The position numbers were made by a program, and so were the translations under genes. This document shows, piece after piece, positions 1 to 9,974 of a stretch of 64,000 bases of DNA (position 1 is the stretch's first letter; each line of letters starts with the position of its first letter). Location of the stretch: the NCBI RefSeq assembly GCF_010731615.1, contig NZ_AP022618.1, forward strand, positions 3,534,001-3,598,000. The letters run 5' to 3'. This DNA comes from Mycolicibacterium insubricum. GTDB lineage: Bacteria; Actinomycetota; Actinomycetes; Mycobacteriales; Mycobacteriaceae. Under the pieces are notes generated by a model that searched no databases, was not told the DNA's origin, and was given only the letters and a program-made list of their open reading frames with translations.

Positions 1-299
1 CCTGGCGTATCGGGATGGACCCCGCCGAGCGGACGGCGCTGGTCCGGTCCGGGGTGTTCGCGCGGGTGCGCAATCCGATCTTCACGACGATGCTGGTGTT
101 CGGCGCCGGTATCGCGTTGGTCACCCCGAATGTGTTGGCGCTCATCGGGTTTGCTCTGCTGCTGGTGACCATCGAGATGCAGGTTCGGATGGTCGAGGAG
201 CCGTATCTGGCGTCGGTGCACGGCGCGGACTATCACGGATACACCGCTACCGTGGGCCGGTTCGTTCCGGGCGTCGGGCGGATCCCCGACGCACAGTAA
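1..299 (+). CDS. Isoprenylcysteine carboxyl methyltransferase-family membrane protein (3' end only)
   Basis: The 5' end lies outside the window: the frame is open from the first bases and reads WRIG before the first internal Met at 15. The visible ~98 residues contain a VRNPIFT motif, one hydrophobic membrane segment (about MLVFGAGIALVTPNVLALIGF), then EEPYL...HG..Y..Y and a final RFVPGVG. This pattern is typical of the C-terminal half of ICMT/PEMT-type membrane methyltransferases, which use S-adenosylmethionine. The substrate cannot be told, and bacterial members usually do not act on prenylated proteins. The stop is 24 bp before the ribokinase start. Confidence 0.75.
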   Translation, partial: WRIGMDPAERTALVRSGVFARVRNPIFTTMLVFGAGIALVTPNVLALIGFALLLVTIEMQVRMVEEPYLASVHGADYHGYTATVGRFVPGVGRIPDAQ

Positions 300-311
300 C
301 CACATTGGCTC

Positions 312-317
312 TACGCT
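312..317 (+). promoter_or_regulatory. Candidate leaderless -10 element for rbsK
   Basis: TACGCT fits the mycobacterial TANNNT extended-family -10 and ends 6 nt before the ATG at 324, so transcription would start at or next to the first base of the codon. No Shine-Dalgarno sequence is visible. Inference from spacing only. Confidence 0.5.
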
Positions 318-323
318 GGCCGA

Positions 324-1195
324 ATGTCTTCGGTCGCGGTGGTGGGCAGCGTCAACATGGACCTGGTGTTCGACGTGACCGCCCTGCCACAGCCGGGACA
401 GACCGTGTTGGCCGCCGATGTGCGCCGCAGTCCGGGCGGCAAGGGTGGCAACCAGGCGATCGCGGCGGCGCGGGTCGGCGCGTCGGTGGACCTGGTCGCC
501 GCCGTCGGTGACGACGAGGCCGGCGCGGAGCTGACCGAACATCTGCGCGCCAACGGCATCGGGACCGACGGCGTGCTGCGGTTGCCCGGGACCAGCGGAA
601 CGGCGGCCATCGTGGTGGGCGCGGCTGCATCGTCGGGAAGGGGGAGAACATAATCGTCGTCGCCCCCGGGGCCAATGCGCATCTGAGGCTGGACGACGCG
701 GCTCTGCGTGCGATCGTCGCCGGCGCCGATGTGGTTTTGGTGCAGTTGGAGATTCCCGTCGAGACCGCGGTTGCCGCCGCACGTCAGGGTCAGCACAGCG
801 GAGCGACGGTGATCGTCAACGCTTCCCCCGCCGGTGCCGACCCGCAGCAGCTTGCCGATCTCGCCTCGGCGGCCGACGTGGTGGTGGTCAACGACACCGA
901 GGTTGACGAATGGCAGTGGCCGGTCCCGTATCTGGTGGTCACCCGCGGTGGCGCCGGCGTCACGCTGATCGCGGGCGAGACCGCGGTCGACGTACCTGCC
1001 ACGGCGGTCGAGCCGATCGACACCACCGGGGCCGGTGACGTGTTCGCCGGGGTGCTGGCGGCCAGCTGGTGCGCCATGGCGCCACAGGCCGCGGTGCGCC
1101 GCGCGGCAGCCGCTGGTGCGCTGGCGACGCTGATTCCGGGTGCCGGCGACTGCGCGCCGACCGCCGAGATGATCGAGGACGCGCTGAGCCGCTGA
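324..1195 (+). pseudogene. rbsK: Ribokinase (PfkB family), interrupted by a frameshift
   Basis: Family role: ATP-dependent phosphorylation of ribose to ribose 5-phosphate. The first 109 codons (324-653) give the sugar-kinase N-terminus, with GSVNMD and GGKGGNQA. The rest (about 641-1195) is in another frame and holds GENIIVVAPGAN, then the anion-hole/catalytic motif DTTGAGDVFAG. The join lies around 620-645, in a G-rich stretch ending in five Gs (640-644). One extra G there would fuse the frames into a protein of about 291 residues, near the usual ~300. The cause could be a real null mutation, slippage or a sequencing error. The partially repeated strings at 603-619 and 621-637 suggest a small imperfect duplication. 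Confidence 0.8.
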
Positions 1196-1249
1196 ACGTA
1201 AATCCGTTCCAGACGACACCCGATCGACCACTTCGTGGCACATGACGAT

Positions 1250-1345
1250 ATGGCCCTGAAGCGAATCACCACAACGGTGGACCAAGACGATCTCGCGCTG
1301 GTCAGGGAGCCCGCACGCCGTGAGAGCCGGTCCGTGACCGAGGGG
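1250..1345 (+). pseudogene. Relic of a VapB-like ribbon-helix-helix antitoxin
   Basis: From the ATG at 1250 the translation reads MALKRITTTVDQDDLALV, which resembles the N-terminal beta-strand and first helix of mycobacterial VapB-type antitoxins. The similarity fades after about 25-30 residues, and the frame then runs antisense into nadE without the expected C-terminal part. No PIN-domain toxin follows. I read it as a truncated remnant. It lies in the 216-bp gap between the convergent rbsK and nadE genes. Confidence 0.45.
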
Positions 1346-1411
1346 ACGCCACTTCCCACCGTGGACTTCCCTCGGCCGATCTGCGCGAATTCGCCGGGTA
1401 GCGGACTCCGG

Positions 1412-3469
1412 CTACAGCACCTCGGGGATGTCACTCTCGATCTCGGCGAGCCAGGTGCGGGCGGACATGTCCGACGGGGCGCGCCAGTCGCCGCGCGGCG
1501 ACAGCGAACCACCGCTGGAAACCTTGGGTCCGTTGGGCATTGCCGATCGCTTGAACTGGCTGAACGAGTAGAACCGCTGCGCGAACACCTTCAGCCAGGA
1601 CCGGATCTCGGTCAGCGAGTACTGCGGCCGTTCCTCGTCGGGATAGCCTTCGGGCCACTCGCCGGCCCCCGCGTCATGCCAGGCGTGCCAGGCCAGGAAT
1701 GCGATCTTGGCCGGGCCGAATCCCCAGCGCAGCGCGTGGAACAGTGAGAAGTCCTGCAGTGCATAGGGTCCGACGACGGCCTCACTGCTCTGCACCGGGT
1801 TGTCGTCGTCGGTGGGCACCAGTTCCGGGGTGATCTCGGTGTCCAGCACGCTCTGCAGCACGTCGCTGACGTCGCTGCCGAATTCACCGTTGGCCATCAC
1901 CCACCGGATCAGGTGCTGGATCAGGGTTTTGGGCACTCCGCCGTTGACGTTGTAGTGCGACATCTGATCACCCACGCCGTAGGTACACCACCCCAGCGCC
2001 AGCTCGGACAGGTCGCCGGTGCCCAGCACGATGCCGCCGTGCTGGTGGGCCAGCCGGAACAGATAGTCGGTGCGCAGACCGGCCTGCACGTTCTCGAAGG
2101 TGACATCGTAGACGTTCTCGCCCTTGCCGTAGGGGTGGCCCATCTTTTGCAGCATCAGCTTGGCAGTGTCGCGGATGTCCAGTTCGGCGAATGTCACCCC
2201 CAACGCCCGGCTCAGCGCGATGGCGTTGTTCTTGGTGTGCTCGCCGGTGGCGAACCCGGGCATGGTGTAGGCCAGGATGTCGCTGCGCGGGCGGTTCTCC
2301 CGGTCCATGGCGCGGGCCGCGACGATCAGCGCGTGGGTGGAGTCCAGCCCGCCGGACACCCCGATGACCACCTTCGGGAAGTTCAGCGCACGCAGCCGCT
2401 GCTCCAGCCCGGACACCTGGATGCTGTAGGCCTCGTAGCAATCCTGTTGCAGCCGCTCAAGATCCGCCGGCACGAACGGGAACCGCTCGATGGTGCGGCG
2501 CAGGCCGATATCGGTGGACGGCGGATCCAGGGTGAACTTGATGCGGCGGAAGTCACCGGCCTGCCGGTGGTGGCGGCGGTTGTCGTCGAAGGTGCCCATT
2601 CGCCGCCGTTCGGAACGCAGCAGCCCGGTGTCCACGTCGGCGACGCAGCGCGCCGCGCCGCGCGGGAACCGGTCGGATTCGGCCAGCAGCTCGCCGTTTT
2701 CGTAGATCATCGTCTGGCCGTCCCAGGCCAGATCGGTGCTGGACTCCCCCGCGCCCGCGGCGGCGTAGATATAGGCGGCCAAGCCCCGGGCCGACGCCGA
2801 GGCGGCCATCAGCTTGCGGTCCCGTTCGCGTCCGATGGTGATCGGGCTGCCCGAGGCGTTGGCGATGACCGTCGCGCCGGCCAGCACGGCGTTGGAGCTC
2901 GGTGGGATCGGCACCCACATGTCCTCGCAGATCTCGGCGTGCAGGACGAATCCCGGCAGATCGGTGGCGGCGAACAGCAGGTCCGGCCCGAACGGGACGT
3001 CGCACCCGGCGACCCGGATGGTGCCGCTTTCCCCGGCCCCCGACGCGCACTGGCGGCTGTCGTAGAACTCGCGGTAGGTGGGCAGGTAGGACTTGGGCAC
3101 CACACCCAGGATGCGGCCGCGGTGGATGACGACGACGGTGTTGTAGATGCGGTGCAGGTGCCGCAGCGGCGCGCCGACCACCAGCACGGGCAGCAGTTGC
3201 TCGCTGGCGGAGACCAAATCGGCCAGCGCGTCGTCGACCGCGTCGAGCAAGGTGTCCTGCAGCAGGATGTCGTCGAGGGAGTAGCCGGTCAGGGTCAGTT
3301 CGGGGAAGACCGCCAGCCCGACGCCGTCGTCGTGGCACTCGCGGGCGGTGGACAGCACGGCGGCGGCGTTGGCGGTCGGGTCGGCGAGGGTGGTGTGCAG
3401 CGTGCAGGCGGCCACCCGCAGGAACCCGTGCCGGTAGGCCGAGAAGAAGTCCGCATCAGCTGTACTCAC
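1412..3469 (-). CDS. nadE: Glutamine-dependent NAD+ synthetase
   Basis: It catalyses the last step of NAD+ synthesis, amidating deamido-NAD+ with ammonia released from glutamine. The protein is 685 residues. The N-terminal nitrilase-type glutaminase domain shows a Glu-Lys-Cys triad: E57 in [12 protein letters not shown]126 in VVPKSYLP and C181 in AEICEDMW. Ammonia passes to the C-terminal ATP-pyrophosphatase domain, whose P-loop SGGLDS lies near residue 375; [11 protein letters not shown] and [10 protein letters not shown] follow. I start it at GTG 3469 ([14 protein letters not shown]), matching the known mycobacterial N-terminus; the upstream extension to 3496 is unlikely. Length and domains are complete. 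Confidence 0.97.
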   Translation of the reverse strand: MSTADADFFSAYRHGFLRVAACTLHTTLADPTANAAAVLSTARECHDDGVGLAVFPELTLTGYSLDDILLQDTLLDAVDDALADLVSASEQLLPVLVVGAPLRHLHRIYNTVVVIHRGRILGVVPKSYLPTYREFYDSRQCASGAGESGTIRVAGCDVPFGPDLLFAATDLPGFVLHAEICEDMWVPIPPSSNAVLAGATVIANASGSPITIGRERDRKLMAASASARGLAAYIYAAAGAGESSTDLAWDGQTMIYENGELLAESDRFPRGAARCVADVDTGLLRSERRRMGTFDDNRRHHRQAGDFRRIKFTLDPPSTDIGLRRTIERFPFVPADLERLQQDCYEAYSIQVSGLEQRLRALNFPKVVIGVSGGLDSTHALIVAARAMDRENRPRSDILAYTMPGFATGEHTKNNAIALSRALGVTFAELDIRDTAKLMLQKMGHPYGKGENVYDVTFENVQAGLRTDYLFRLAHQHGGIVLGTGDLSELALGWCTYGVGDQMSHYNVNGGVPKTLIQHLIRWVMANGEFGSDVSDVLQSVLDTEITPELVPTDDDNPVQSSEAVVGPYALQDFSLFHALRWGFGPAKIAFLAWHAWHDAGAGEWPEGYPDEERPQYSLTEIRSWLKVFAQRFYSFSQFKRSAMPNGPKVSSGGSLSPRGDWRAPSDMSARTWLAEIESDIPEVL

Positions 3470-3517
3470 GTGGGCAATTGTGTCAAAGCCACCCACGTGT
3501 GCGAGGCACTACCGGCG

Positions 3518-3742
3518 CTACCGGGGACTCAGCGTCCCCGCCCGCAGCACGGTTCCGAGATTGGCCATCACCCGGTCCAGCAGCGCCGCGTAGGAGCCGC
3601 CGTCGTCGCGCAGCCTGCGCAGCCCGTTGCGATTCAGATAGGCGTCGACCCGCCGATCGATCGACCAGTTCGCATATGGCTTGCCGGTGAATTCAGATCG
3701 CAAGAACTTCAACGCAACCTCATCGAGATCGCCTACTGGCAT
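3518..3742 (-). CDS. Small conserved hypothetical protein
   Basis: It encodes 74 residues starting MPVGDLDEVALKFLRSEF, rich in charged residues and probably mostly helical, without signal peptide or membrane segment. The ATG at 3742 is preceded by AAGGGGTG at good spacing, so I prefer it to the ATG at 3817, whose extra 25 residues look like upstream DNA. It ends 48 bp before the nadE start and could be co-transcribed with it. I do not recognise the family and assign no function. Confidence 0.5.
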   Translation of the reverse strand: MPVGDLDEVALKFLRSEFTGKPYANWSIDRRVDAYLNRNGLRRLRDDGGSYAALLDRVMANLGTVLRAGTLSPR

Positions 3743-3845
3743 TCCACACCCCTTGCACCCGCCGCGGTAATTCCATACTGCGTCCCCACCGCGTTCGATA
3801 CTAGTGACGAAAGTCATTGTTGTCCGGTGTTGTGATCACCGCGAT

Positions 3846-3899
3846 CTTGACCGGGGCGGTCAGGCGGCGATTCTTGACCGGGGCGGTCAGGCGGCGATT
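3846..3899. repeat. 27-bp perfect tandem duplication
   Basis: The unit at 3846-3872 is repeated exactly at 3873-3899 (each begins CTTGACCGGGGCGG and ends GGCGGCGATT). The right copy includes the stop codon and last codons of the M4 metallopeptidase on the minus strand, so the duplication regenerates sequence just downstream of that stop. It looks recent because the copies are identical. Confidence 0.9.
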
Positions 3900-6457
3900 G
3901 AGGTGCCCCGGGTCGAGCCACCCGGCGGGATCCCGACGGTATCGAAGGCCTTCGTGACCGCCGCGAGCTGCTCGTCGGTGAAGTCTTCGTTGCGCGCCGC
4001 GAATTCAACGGCAGCGCGGGCGTCGGCGAACGTCGCGTTTTGAGGCAGCACCTGCATCGACGCGTAGTAGACCGCCGCCCACTGATCGTCGGAGATGTCC
4101 TTCGTGCGGGTGTCGGTCATCATCAGGTACGCCGCGTTGCTGAAGACCAGGCTGTTGTCGTGCACGTCGGCATCTTCCTTGTAGGTGGCCGAGGTGCGCA
4201 TGTCGCGGACAGGGGGCGCGGTCGACTCCTCACCGATCGTCCAGCGGGTCGGGTCGTCCTTGGCCTTGTTTTCGACCTTGGCCTCGATCAGGCTGCCCGT
4301 GATATCGGCGTAGGACTCGTTGAGCGCGCCGGTCTGGCCGGTGTTGGAGGCGGGGTTGACGACGGAGGTGAACACGGCGTGGGTGTACTCGTGGCCGGCC
4401 ACGTCCAGGGCGCCCGCGTAGCCGCCGGCGTCGCCGAACGCCAGCTCACGCTGGTCGGGATCCCACTGGGCGTTCTGGTATGGCGAAAACAGGCCGAGTA
4501 GCCGACCGTTGGGGTTGTAGTCGATGACGACGCTGATCGGCGCCCCCGCGTTGTCGTAGGACGTCCGATCCAGCGTGACGAGGTAGAAGTCGTACACCTC
4601 GGCCATATTGGACTGCGCGGAGACCGCGGTCGGGTTCCAGCCGGTCAGCAGGCTCTTCATCACCGGCGGTCCGGGGATGAGCCCGAAGAGGTAGGGCGCC
4701 TCGTAGGTGGTGATGTTGCGGTCGTCGTCGCGCAGAGTGTCGATGTTGAAGATGATCAGGCTGATCCGCTGCACGTTGAACTGCTGGGTGACGCCGTGCA
4801 GGTCGGTCCCGGATGTCCTGACCTTCGTGATGGGTGCGCCGGCGGCATCGACGATGGCCGTGCCGGCGTCCGCGCCGTCGGCGTAGACGTAGTAGGAGGT
4901 GGCCGGCCCGGCCTCGGTCAGCCCGAGCTGCGCCAGTGGGTCGGACGGGCCGACGGTCACCCGCCAGGCCAGCCGCGGTGGCGCGTCGGGATCCAGGTCG
5001 TAGATCACCAGCTGCCGGTCGACCGGCGACAGCACCAGCGACGGCAGCAACGCCAGCCCCGACGGCGAGCTGAGCATGGCCCGCCCCACCGCCTCGACGA
5101 CCTCGAACGGCTGATCCATCCGGGCATTCGGCGTGACGTCGACGTCGGCGACGCGGGGGTCGTAGTAGTTGAAGACGCCGGTCACCGTGCCGTCGCGGTC
5201 GGTCACCAGGATCACCTGGCTGCCCTGTACCGGCACGCCGTTGACGGTGGGCGAGAGCCGGTAGTAGGTCTGGCCGGCCCGGGAGACGGTGATGTCACCC
5301 GCGCTGGCGAAGCCGTCGGATGCACCCAGCACCGGTGCCAGCTGGTTGAGCACCCGCGCGGCGTCCTCGTTGCTGGTCACCGTCTCGTCGGTGAAGGTGC
5401 CGTCGATGACGTGCACGCTGCCGTCGTCGCGCAGGGTCACGTTCACGTCGGGCCGGGACGCCACATCGGCGAGCGCGATCGGGTCCGGCCCGGCGATACG
5501 GTCAGTGGGCACGGCCGAGGTGGTCTGCTGGGCGGCCGGTGACTGGCCGGTCAGCCGGTACTCGGTCTCCCGCACCGCCAGCCACAGGGACTGGGCCACC
5601 CAGCTCAGCGGTGCGCCGGGGGTCGGCACCCCGGTCGCCGACGAGCGCAGCCCGGTCCAGCTCAGCACGTCGGCCACCACGCGGGCCAACGTCATCGGCG
5701 CGGCGGTCGGAGCGGCAGCCGGGGGCGAAACGGCGAACACCGTCGGCTCGGCGGGCAGGCGGGGGGCGACAACGGCGGTCACCGCGGGCGTGATCCCGGC
5801 GGCGGCCTCAACCGCCTCCTGAATCAGGGCGCGTGGGGTCTCGCCGGTTAGTTGCGACGCGAGGCGGGTGGCGTCGTCCGGCGCGGCCGTATTCGCCGCC
5901 TCGATGCGCGTCGCCAGGATTCGCGTGCGCAGGCCCGTGTCGCGCGCCGGGAACCGCGAACGGCTGCCGGTGCGGGGCACGTCGGTATCGGCGATCCGGG
6001 CATCCACCGGCTGAATGCCCGGGTCCCTGGGATCTGTGAACCCGGTGTCGACCGGCCCAGCAGTGATCGCAGCTGCCTTGTTCTCGGTGAGCGCTCCGAT
6101 GCGCAGCCGCCCGGGATTCAACCGCTCCAGCGTCGACTGCAGCCGCTTGGTGAACCGCGGGGTGTCGGTGGCGTCCGCGGCGCTCTCGGCCGTCGCGGTC
6201 CGGGCGGCCCGCTTGGGTACCTGGCCGAGCGACCGCGGCGCCCGCGCTTGACGGGCACCGTCACCGTCGCGGTGCCTGGTCTGGCTGCTGTGATCCGTGC
6301 CCGAGTCGTCCGGCGTCGCGGCGGCCACACCGTGGCCGAAGGTGACGGCGGCGCCGAGGCCGACGGCGAGGGCCCCGGCACTCATCCATTGTTTGCACGC
6401 ATCCCCGGCGTGCCGGCGTTCCCGTGCGACCACGGCTCGATCTCCCCGAATCAGCAC
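3887..6457 (-). CDS. Secreted M4-family (thermolysin-like) zinc metallopeptidase
   Basis: A predicted 856-residue exported protease. A basic N-terminus is followed by a hydrophobic stretch (about residues 25-46, ending AAATPDD) that looks like a signal peptide or anchor. Next come about 250 low-complexity Ala/Thr/Pro/Arg-rich residues, then an FTP/PepSY-like propeptide region (VSRAGQTYYRLSPTVNGVPV). The C-terminal catalytic domain has GHEYTHAVF near residue 688 (HEXXH zinc ligands and general base) and ALNESYADI about 25 residues later (third ligand Glu), the M4 signature. The GTG at 6457 is the longest start; an internal ATG at residue 25 is an alternative. It lies between nadE and proB, where I recall no counterpart in M. 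tuberculosis. Confidence 0.88.
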   Translation of the reverse strand: MLIRGDRAVVARERRHAGDACKQWMSAGALAVGLGAAVTFGHGVAAATPDDSGTDHSSQTRHRDGDGARQARAPRSLGQVPKRAARTATAESAADATDTPRFTKRLQSTLERLNPGRLRIGALTENKAAAITAGPVDTGFTDPRDPGIQPVDARIADTDVPRTGSRSRFPARDTGLRTRILATRIEAANTAAPDDATRLASQLTGETPRALIQEAVEAAAGITPAVTAVVAPRLPAEPTVFAVSPPAAAPTAAPMTLARVVADVLSWTGLRSSATGVPTPGAPLSWVAQSLWLAVRETEYRLTGQSPAAQQTTSAVPTDRIAGPDPIALADVASRPDVNVTLRDDGSVHVIDGTFTDETVTSNEDAARVLNQLAPVLGASDGFASAGDITVSRAGQTYYRLSPTVNGVPVQGSQVILVTDRDGTVTGVFNYYDPRVADVDVTPNARMDQPFEVVEAVGRAMLSSPSGLALLPSLVLSPVDRQLVIYDLDPDAPPRLAWRVTVGPSDPLAQLGLTEAGPATSYYVYADGADAGTAIVDAAGAPITKVRTSGTDLHGVTQQFNVQRISLIIFNIDTLRDDDRNITTYEAPYLFGLIPGPPVMKSLLTGWNPTAVSAQSNMAEVYDFYLVTLDRTSYDNAGAPISVVIDYNPNGRLLGLFSPYQNAQWDPDQRELAFGDAGGYAGALDVAGHEYTHAVFTSVVNPASNTGQTGALNESYADITGSLIEAKVENKAKDDPTRWTIGEESTAPPVRDMRTSATYKEDADVHDNSLVFSNAAYLMMTDTRTKDISDDQWAAVYYASMQVLPQNATFADARAAVEFAARNEDFTDEQLAAVTKAFDTVGIPPGGSTRGTSIAA

Positions 6458-6532
6458 CGCTCGGTGCCGACGGCTTCGGCGGTTTGCGGTGCGTTTGGGG
6501 GAAAACTACCAGGAAGGCGGCCGGAAACCGGC

Positions 6533-7651
6533 TCAGACCGCCACAAGATCGTCCGCGTGCACCGCGGGTCGGCGCAGTTCGGCGGGCAGATCCGCCGTCG
6601 AGGACCCCAGCATGGTGGCCAGCTCGGCGGCGTCGTAGGCGACCATACCGCGGCCGATCAGGTGCCCGTCGGGATCGCGCAGCTCGACGACGTCGCCACC
6701 GTGGAAGCGGCCGGACAGCGCGGTGATCCCCGCGGGCAACAGCGATCGGCGGTGTTCACGGACCGCACGGACCGCACCGGCGTCCAGGGTGAGCGCTCCC
6801 GAGGTCTCGGCGGCGTGCCGCAGCCAGAACCGTCGCGACGACATCCGGGCCGGGCGGGCGGCGAAGACCGTGCCCACCGAGGCGGCCGACAGTGCCGCGG
6901 CGGCATCTGAGGCGGCGGCCAGCAGCACCGGGACACCGGCGTCGGCGGCCAGCAGTGCCGCCGACAGCTTCGAGGTCATACCCCCGGTGCCGAGGTGACT
7001 GCCTTCACTGGCGACCACCCCGTCGAGGTCCCCGTCGGCGGCGATCTCGGGGATGAATCGGACGGGTCGGTCTTCGGTGGCCTTGCGGGGGTCTCCGTCG
7101 TAGAGGCCGTCGATGTCCGACAGCAGGATCAGCGCGTCGGCGCCCACCAGATGGGCGACCAGCGCGGAGAGCCGGTCGTTGTCACCGAACCGGATCTCGT
7201 TGGTCGCCACGGTGTCGTTCTCGTTGACGATGGCCACCGCGTGCAGCGAGCGCAGCCGGTCGAGGGTGCGCGCGGCGTTGGTGTGCTGCACGCGCTGGGA
7301 GATGTCGTGGGCGGTCAGCAGCACCTGGCCGACGGTGCGCTGGTAGCGCCGGAAGGCCGTGCTCCAGGAGTTCACCAGTGCCACCTGACCGACGCTGGCC
7401 GCGGCCTGCTTGGTCGCCAGATCCCTTGGCCGCTTGGACAATCCGAGCGGATCCAGGCCCGCGGCGATGGCACCCGAGGAGACGATGACGACGTCGGAGC
7501 CGGCTTTCATCCGGGACTCGATCGCCTCGGCGAGGTCGTTGAGCCGGGCGACGTCGAACTCACCGGTGGGGGTGGTCAGCGCGGTGGTGCCGATCTTGAC
7601 CACGACGCTGCGCGCGGTGCGAATCGCCGCGCGGTGCGACGATTCGGTCAT
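6533..7651 (-). CDS. proB: Glutamate 5-kinase
   Basis: First step of proline synthesis: ATP-dependent phosphorylation of L-glutamate to glutamyl 5-phosphate. The 372-residue protein has an amino-acid-kinase domain starting [11 protein letters not shown], with VSSGAIAAG, the NENDTVA motif and FGDNDRLSA, then [11 protein letters not shown]-terminal PUA domain spans about residues 280-365, as in the full-length bacterial enzyme. The start codon overlaps the obg stop (ATGA at 7648-7651), so translational coupling is likely. PUA-bearing ProB is normally feedback-inhibited by proline (family knowledge). Confidence 0.97.
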   Translation of the reverse strand: MTESSHRAAIRTARSVVVKIGTTALTTPTGEFDVARLNDLAEAIESRMKAGSDVVIVSSGAIAAGLDPLGLSKRPRDLATKQAAASVGQVALVNSWSTAFRRYQRTVGQVLLTAHDISQRVQHTNAARTLDRLRSLHAVAIVNENDTVATNEIRFGDNDRLSALVAHLVGADALILLSDIDGLYDGDPRKATEDRPVRFIPEIAADGDLDGVVASEGSHLGTGGMTSKLSAALLAADAGVPVLLAAASDAAAALSAASVGTVFAARPARMSSRRFWLRHAAETSGALTLDAGAVRAVREHRRSLLPAGITALSGRFHGGDVVELRDPDGHLIGRGMVAYDAAELATMLGSSTADLPAELRRPAVHADDLVAV

Positions 7652-9114
7652 TGCGATTCACCGGATTCGGGTGCGGGCGAATCGGATGCCGCACGGCGGT
7701 CCTTGCGGGCCTGTTTGCGTTCGGCGGCGCCCACCCGGTCGGTGCGCTCCAGCCGGATGTCGGTGCCGCGGCCCGACGGCGTGACGTCCACCCCGGCCGG
7801 GGTGGTCGGCTCCCAGTCGAAGGTCATGTCGCCGATGGTGACCGCGCAGCCGGGTTTGGCGCCGCAGCGCAGCAATTCGTCCTCCACGCCGAGCCGGGCC
7901 AGCCGGTCGCCGAGATAACCGACAGCCTCGTCGTTGTCGAAGTTGGTCTGGGCGATCCAGCGTTCCGGGCGCGTGCCGCGAACCAGGAAGCCGCCGTCGC
8001 CGTCGGGCAGGACCTCGAAGGCCTTCTCGTTGACCGGAACCGGCCGGATGACGGGCCGCCGCGGCACCGGCGCGGGCTGCGCGGCCCGGTAGGCGGCGAC
8101 CATATCCCACAGGCCGAAGATCAACGGCCGCAGTCCGATACGGGCGACGGTGGAGATCTCGAAGACCGGCCAGCCGCGGGCCTCGATGTCCGAGCGGACG
8201 ATGTCGGCCAGGTCTTTGGCGTCGGGGACGTCGATCTTGTTGAGCACCACCGCGCGGGGCCGCTGGGCCAGATCGCCCAGGGTCGAATCCCCTTCCAGCG
8301 TCGGCGAATAGGCGGCGAGTTCGGCCTCCAGCGCGTCGATGTCGGAGAGCGGGTCGCGCCCGGGCTCCAGCGTCGCGCAGTCGACGACGTGCACCAGCAC
8401 CGCGCAGCGTTCGATGTGCCTCAGGAAGTCCAGTCCCAGTCCGCGACCGGTCGAGGCGCCGGGGATGAGGCCGGGCACGTCGGCGACGGTGAAGGTGTGG
8501 TCGCCCGCACTCACCACGCCGAGGTTCGGCACCAGGGTGGTGAAGGGATAGTCGGCGATCTTCGGTTTGGCCGCCGAGATCGCAGAGACCAGTGAGGATT
8601 TACCGGCCGAGGGGAAGCCGACCAGGCCGACATCGGCGACGGTCTTGAGCTCCAGGGTGAGCTCGCGTTCCTCGCCCTTCTCGCCCAGCAGGGCAAAACC
8701 CGGAGCCTTGCGGGCCCGTGAGGCCAGCGCGGCGTTGCCCAGTCCGCCACGACCGCCGACGGCGGCCTCGAATCGAGTGCCTGCGCCGACCAGATCGGCC
8801 AGTACCCGGCCCCGCTTGTCGACGACGACCGTGCCGTCGGGAACCTTGATCTCCAGGTCGGCGCCCGCGGCGCCCTCGCGATTGCTGCCCTGCCCCGGTT
8901 TGCCCGACGGCGCGACCACATGGGGATGGAAATGGAAGTCCAGCAGGGTGTGTACCTGCGGGTCGACGACCAGCACGATGCTGCCGCCGCGGCCGCCGTT
9001 ACCGCCGTCCGGGCCGCCGAGTGGCTTGAATTTCTCCCGGTGCACCGAGGCGCAGCCGTGGCCGCCGGAACCGGCGCGCGCATGGATGACGACGCGGTCG
9101 ACGAAGCGCGTCAT
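7648..9114 (-). CDS. obg: GTPase Obg/CgtA
   Basis: A conserved ribosome-associated GTPase that works in 50S maturation and stress signalling. The 488-residue protein has the glycine-rich Obg fold (residues 1-158), then a G domain with [10 protein letters not shown] (G1, about 168), DVPGLIPGA (G3) and NKID (G4). A C-terminal OCT domain follows (about 350-430) with a charged tail. The gene sits between the ribosomal-protein genes rplU-rpmA and proB, the classical bacterial L21-L27-Obg arrangement. ATG at 9114 is preceded by AAAGGAACC. Confidence 0.97.
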   Translation of the reverse strand: MTRFVDRVVIHARAGSGGHGCASVHREKFKPLGGPDGGNGGRGGSIVLVVDPQVHTLLDFHFHPHVVAPSGKPGQGSNREGAAGADLEIKVPDGTVVVDKRGRVLADLVGAGTRFEAAVGGRGGLGNAALASRARKAPGFALLGEKGEERELTLELKTVADVGLVGFPSAGKSSLVSAISAAKPKIADYPFTTLVPNLGVVSAGDHTFTVADVPGLIPGASTGRGLGLDFLRHIERCAVLVHVVDCATLEPGRDPLSDIDALEAELAAYSPTLEGDSTLGDLAQRPRAVVLNKIDVPDAKDLADIVRSDIEARGWPVFEISTVARIGLRPLIFGLWDMVAAYRAAQPAPVPRRPVIRPVPVNEKAFEVLPDGDGGFLVRGTRPERWIAQTNFDNDEAVGYLGDRLARLGVEDELLRCGAKPGCAVTIGDMTFDWEPTTPAGVDVTPSGRGTDIRLERTDRVGAAERKQARKDRRAASDSPAPESGESQ

Positions 9115-9189
9115 GCCGGTTCCTTTCGCCCACGAATTCGCCGGGGCTAGGTCAGTCGCAAATGCGCCCCGGCGTCACATTCGCGAAGC

Positions 9190-9447
9190 TCAGACGTCGG
9201 CCGGAACGATGTTGACGGTCTTGCGGCCGCGCTTGACACCGAACTCGACCGAGCCGGCAGCCGTCGCGAACAGCGTGTCGTCGCCACCGCGGCCGACGTT
9301 GACGCCCGGGTGGAAGTGGGTGCCGCGCTGACGGACCAGGATCTCGCCGGCCTTGACGACCTGGCCGCCGAACCGCTTGACCCCGAGCCGCTGGGCGGCG
9401 GAGTCACGACCGTTGCGCGAGCTGGATGCGCCCTTCTTGTGTGCCAT
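9190..9447 (-). CDS. rpmA: 50S ribosomal protein L27
   Basis: An 85-residue bL27 beginning [16 protein letters not shown], whose N-terminal tail reaches the peptidyl-transferase centre. [11 protein letters not shown] and [19 protein letters not shown] follow, the canonical family motifs. It is full length with no N-terminal pre-sequence. AGGAGC lies just upstream of the ATG. It is 42 bp downstream of rplU and 75 bp before obg, and is presumably on the same transcript. Confidence 0.98.
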   Translation of the reverse strand: MAHKKGASSSRNGRDSAAQRLGVKRFGGQVVKAGEILVRQRGTHFHPGVNVGRGGDDTLFATAAGSVEFGVKRGRKTVNIVPADV

Positions 9448-9489
9448 GAAAAGCTCCTGTGAGGTGTGTGGGTGACGGGTAGCCGCGGG

Positions 9490-9813
9490 CTACTTGATGC
9501 CGGTGACCTTGAGGACCGTCAGCTGCTGACGGTGGCCCTGCCGCTTGTGGTAGCCGGTCTTGTTCTTGAACTTGTGGATCCGGATCTTCGGGCCCTTGGT
9601 GTGCTCGAGGACCTCGCCGGTAACGGCGACCTTGGCCAGCGCCGCGGCGTCGGTGGTGACGGTGGCGCCGTCCACGACCAGCGCGACCGGCAGCGACACC
9701 GAGGCGCCCGGCTCGGCGTCGAGCTTCTCGACCTTGACGATGTCACCGGCGGCGACCTTGTACTGCTTGCCGCCGGTCTTGACGATCGCGTAGGTGGCGT
9801 TCTGTGTGGCCAT
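9490..9813 (-). CDS. rplU: 50S ribosomal protein L21
   Basis: A bL21 of 107 residues that binds 23S rRNA in the large subunit. It starts [20 protein letters not shown] and ends with the hallmark [19 protein letters not shown] start it at ATG 9813, preceded by GAAGGAAAG; the longer frame from 9843 adds an unrelated basic decapeptide. It is the first gene of the rplU-rpmA-obg-proB run. Confidence 0.98.
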   Translation of the reverse strand: MATQNATYAIVKTGGKQYKVAAGDIVKVEKLDAEPGASVSLPVALVVDGATVTTDAAALAKVAVTGEVLEHTKGPKIRIHKFKNKTGYHKRQGHRQQLTVLKVTGIK

Positions 9814-9974
9814 CGAGGTCTTTCCTTCGGTGCGTCTTCTCACGGGGCGCGCGCCACCCGGAGGCTGCGAGCGCGGGTCTTTGGGTGCGGGGGCCGTTAC
9901 CTCCCCGCCGCTGCGGGCTCAAAAGCGCGCAGACAACCTTGGTAGGTTACGTGACCAGCGTCGGGAGGGGCAAA

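Noticed and set aside
1913..3835. 640-codon plus-strand ORF opposite nadE
   Set aside because: Antisense shadow of a high-GC gene; its translation is Gly/Val/Gln/Arg-rich without domains, while nadE on the other strand is complete.
9844..9974. GTTACC near rplU as another MtrA-type site
   Set aside because: It is a single copy with no 9-bp phasing; such hexamers are expected by chance dozens of times in 64 kb.
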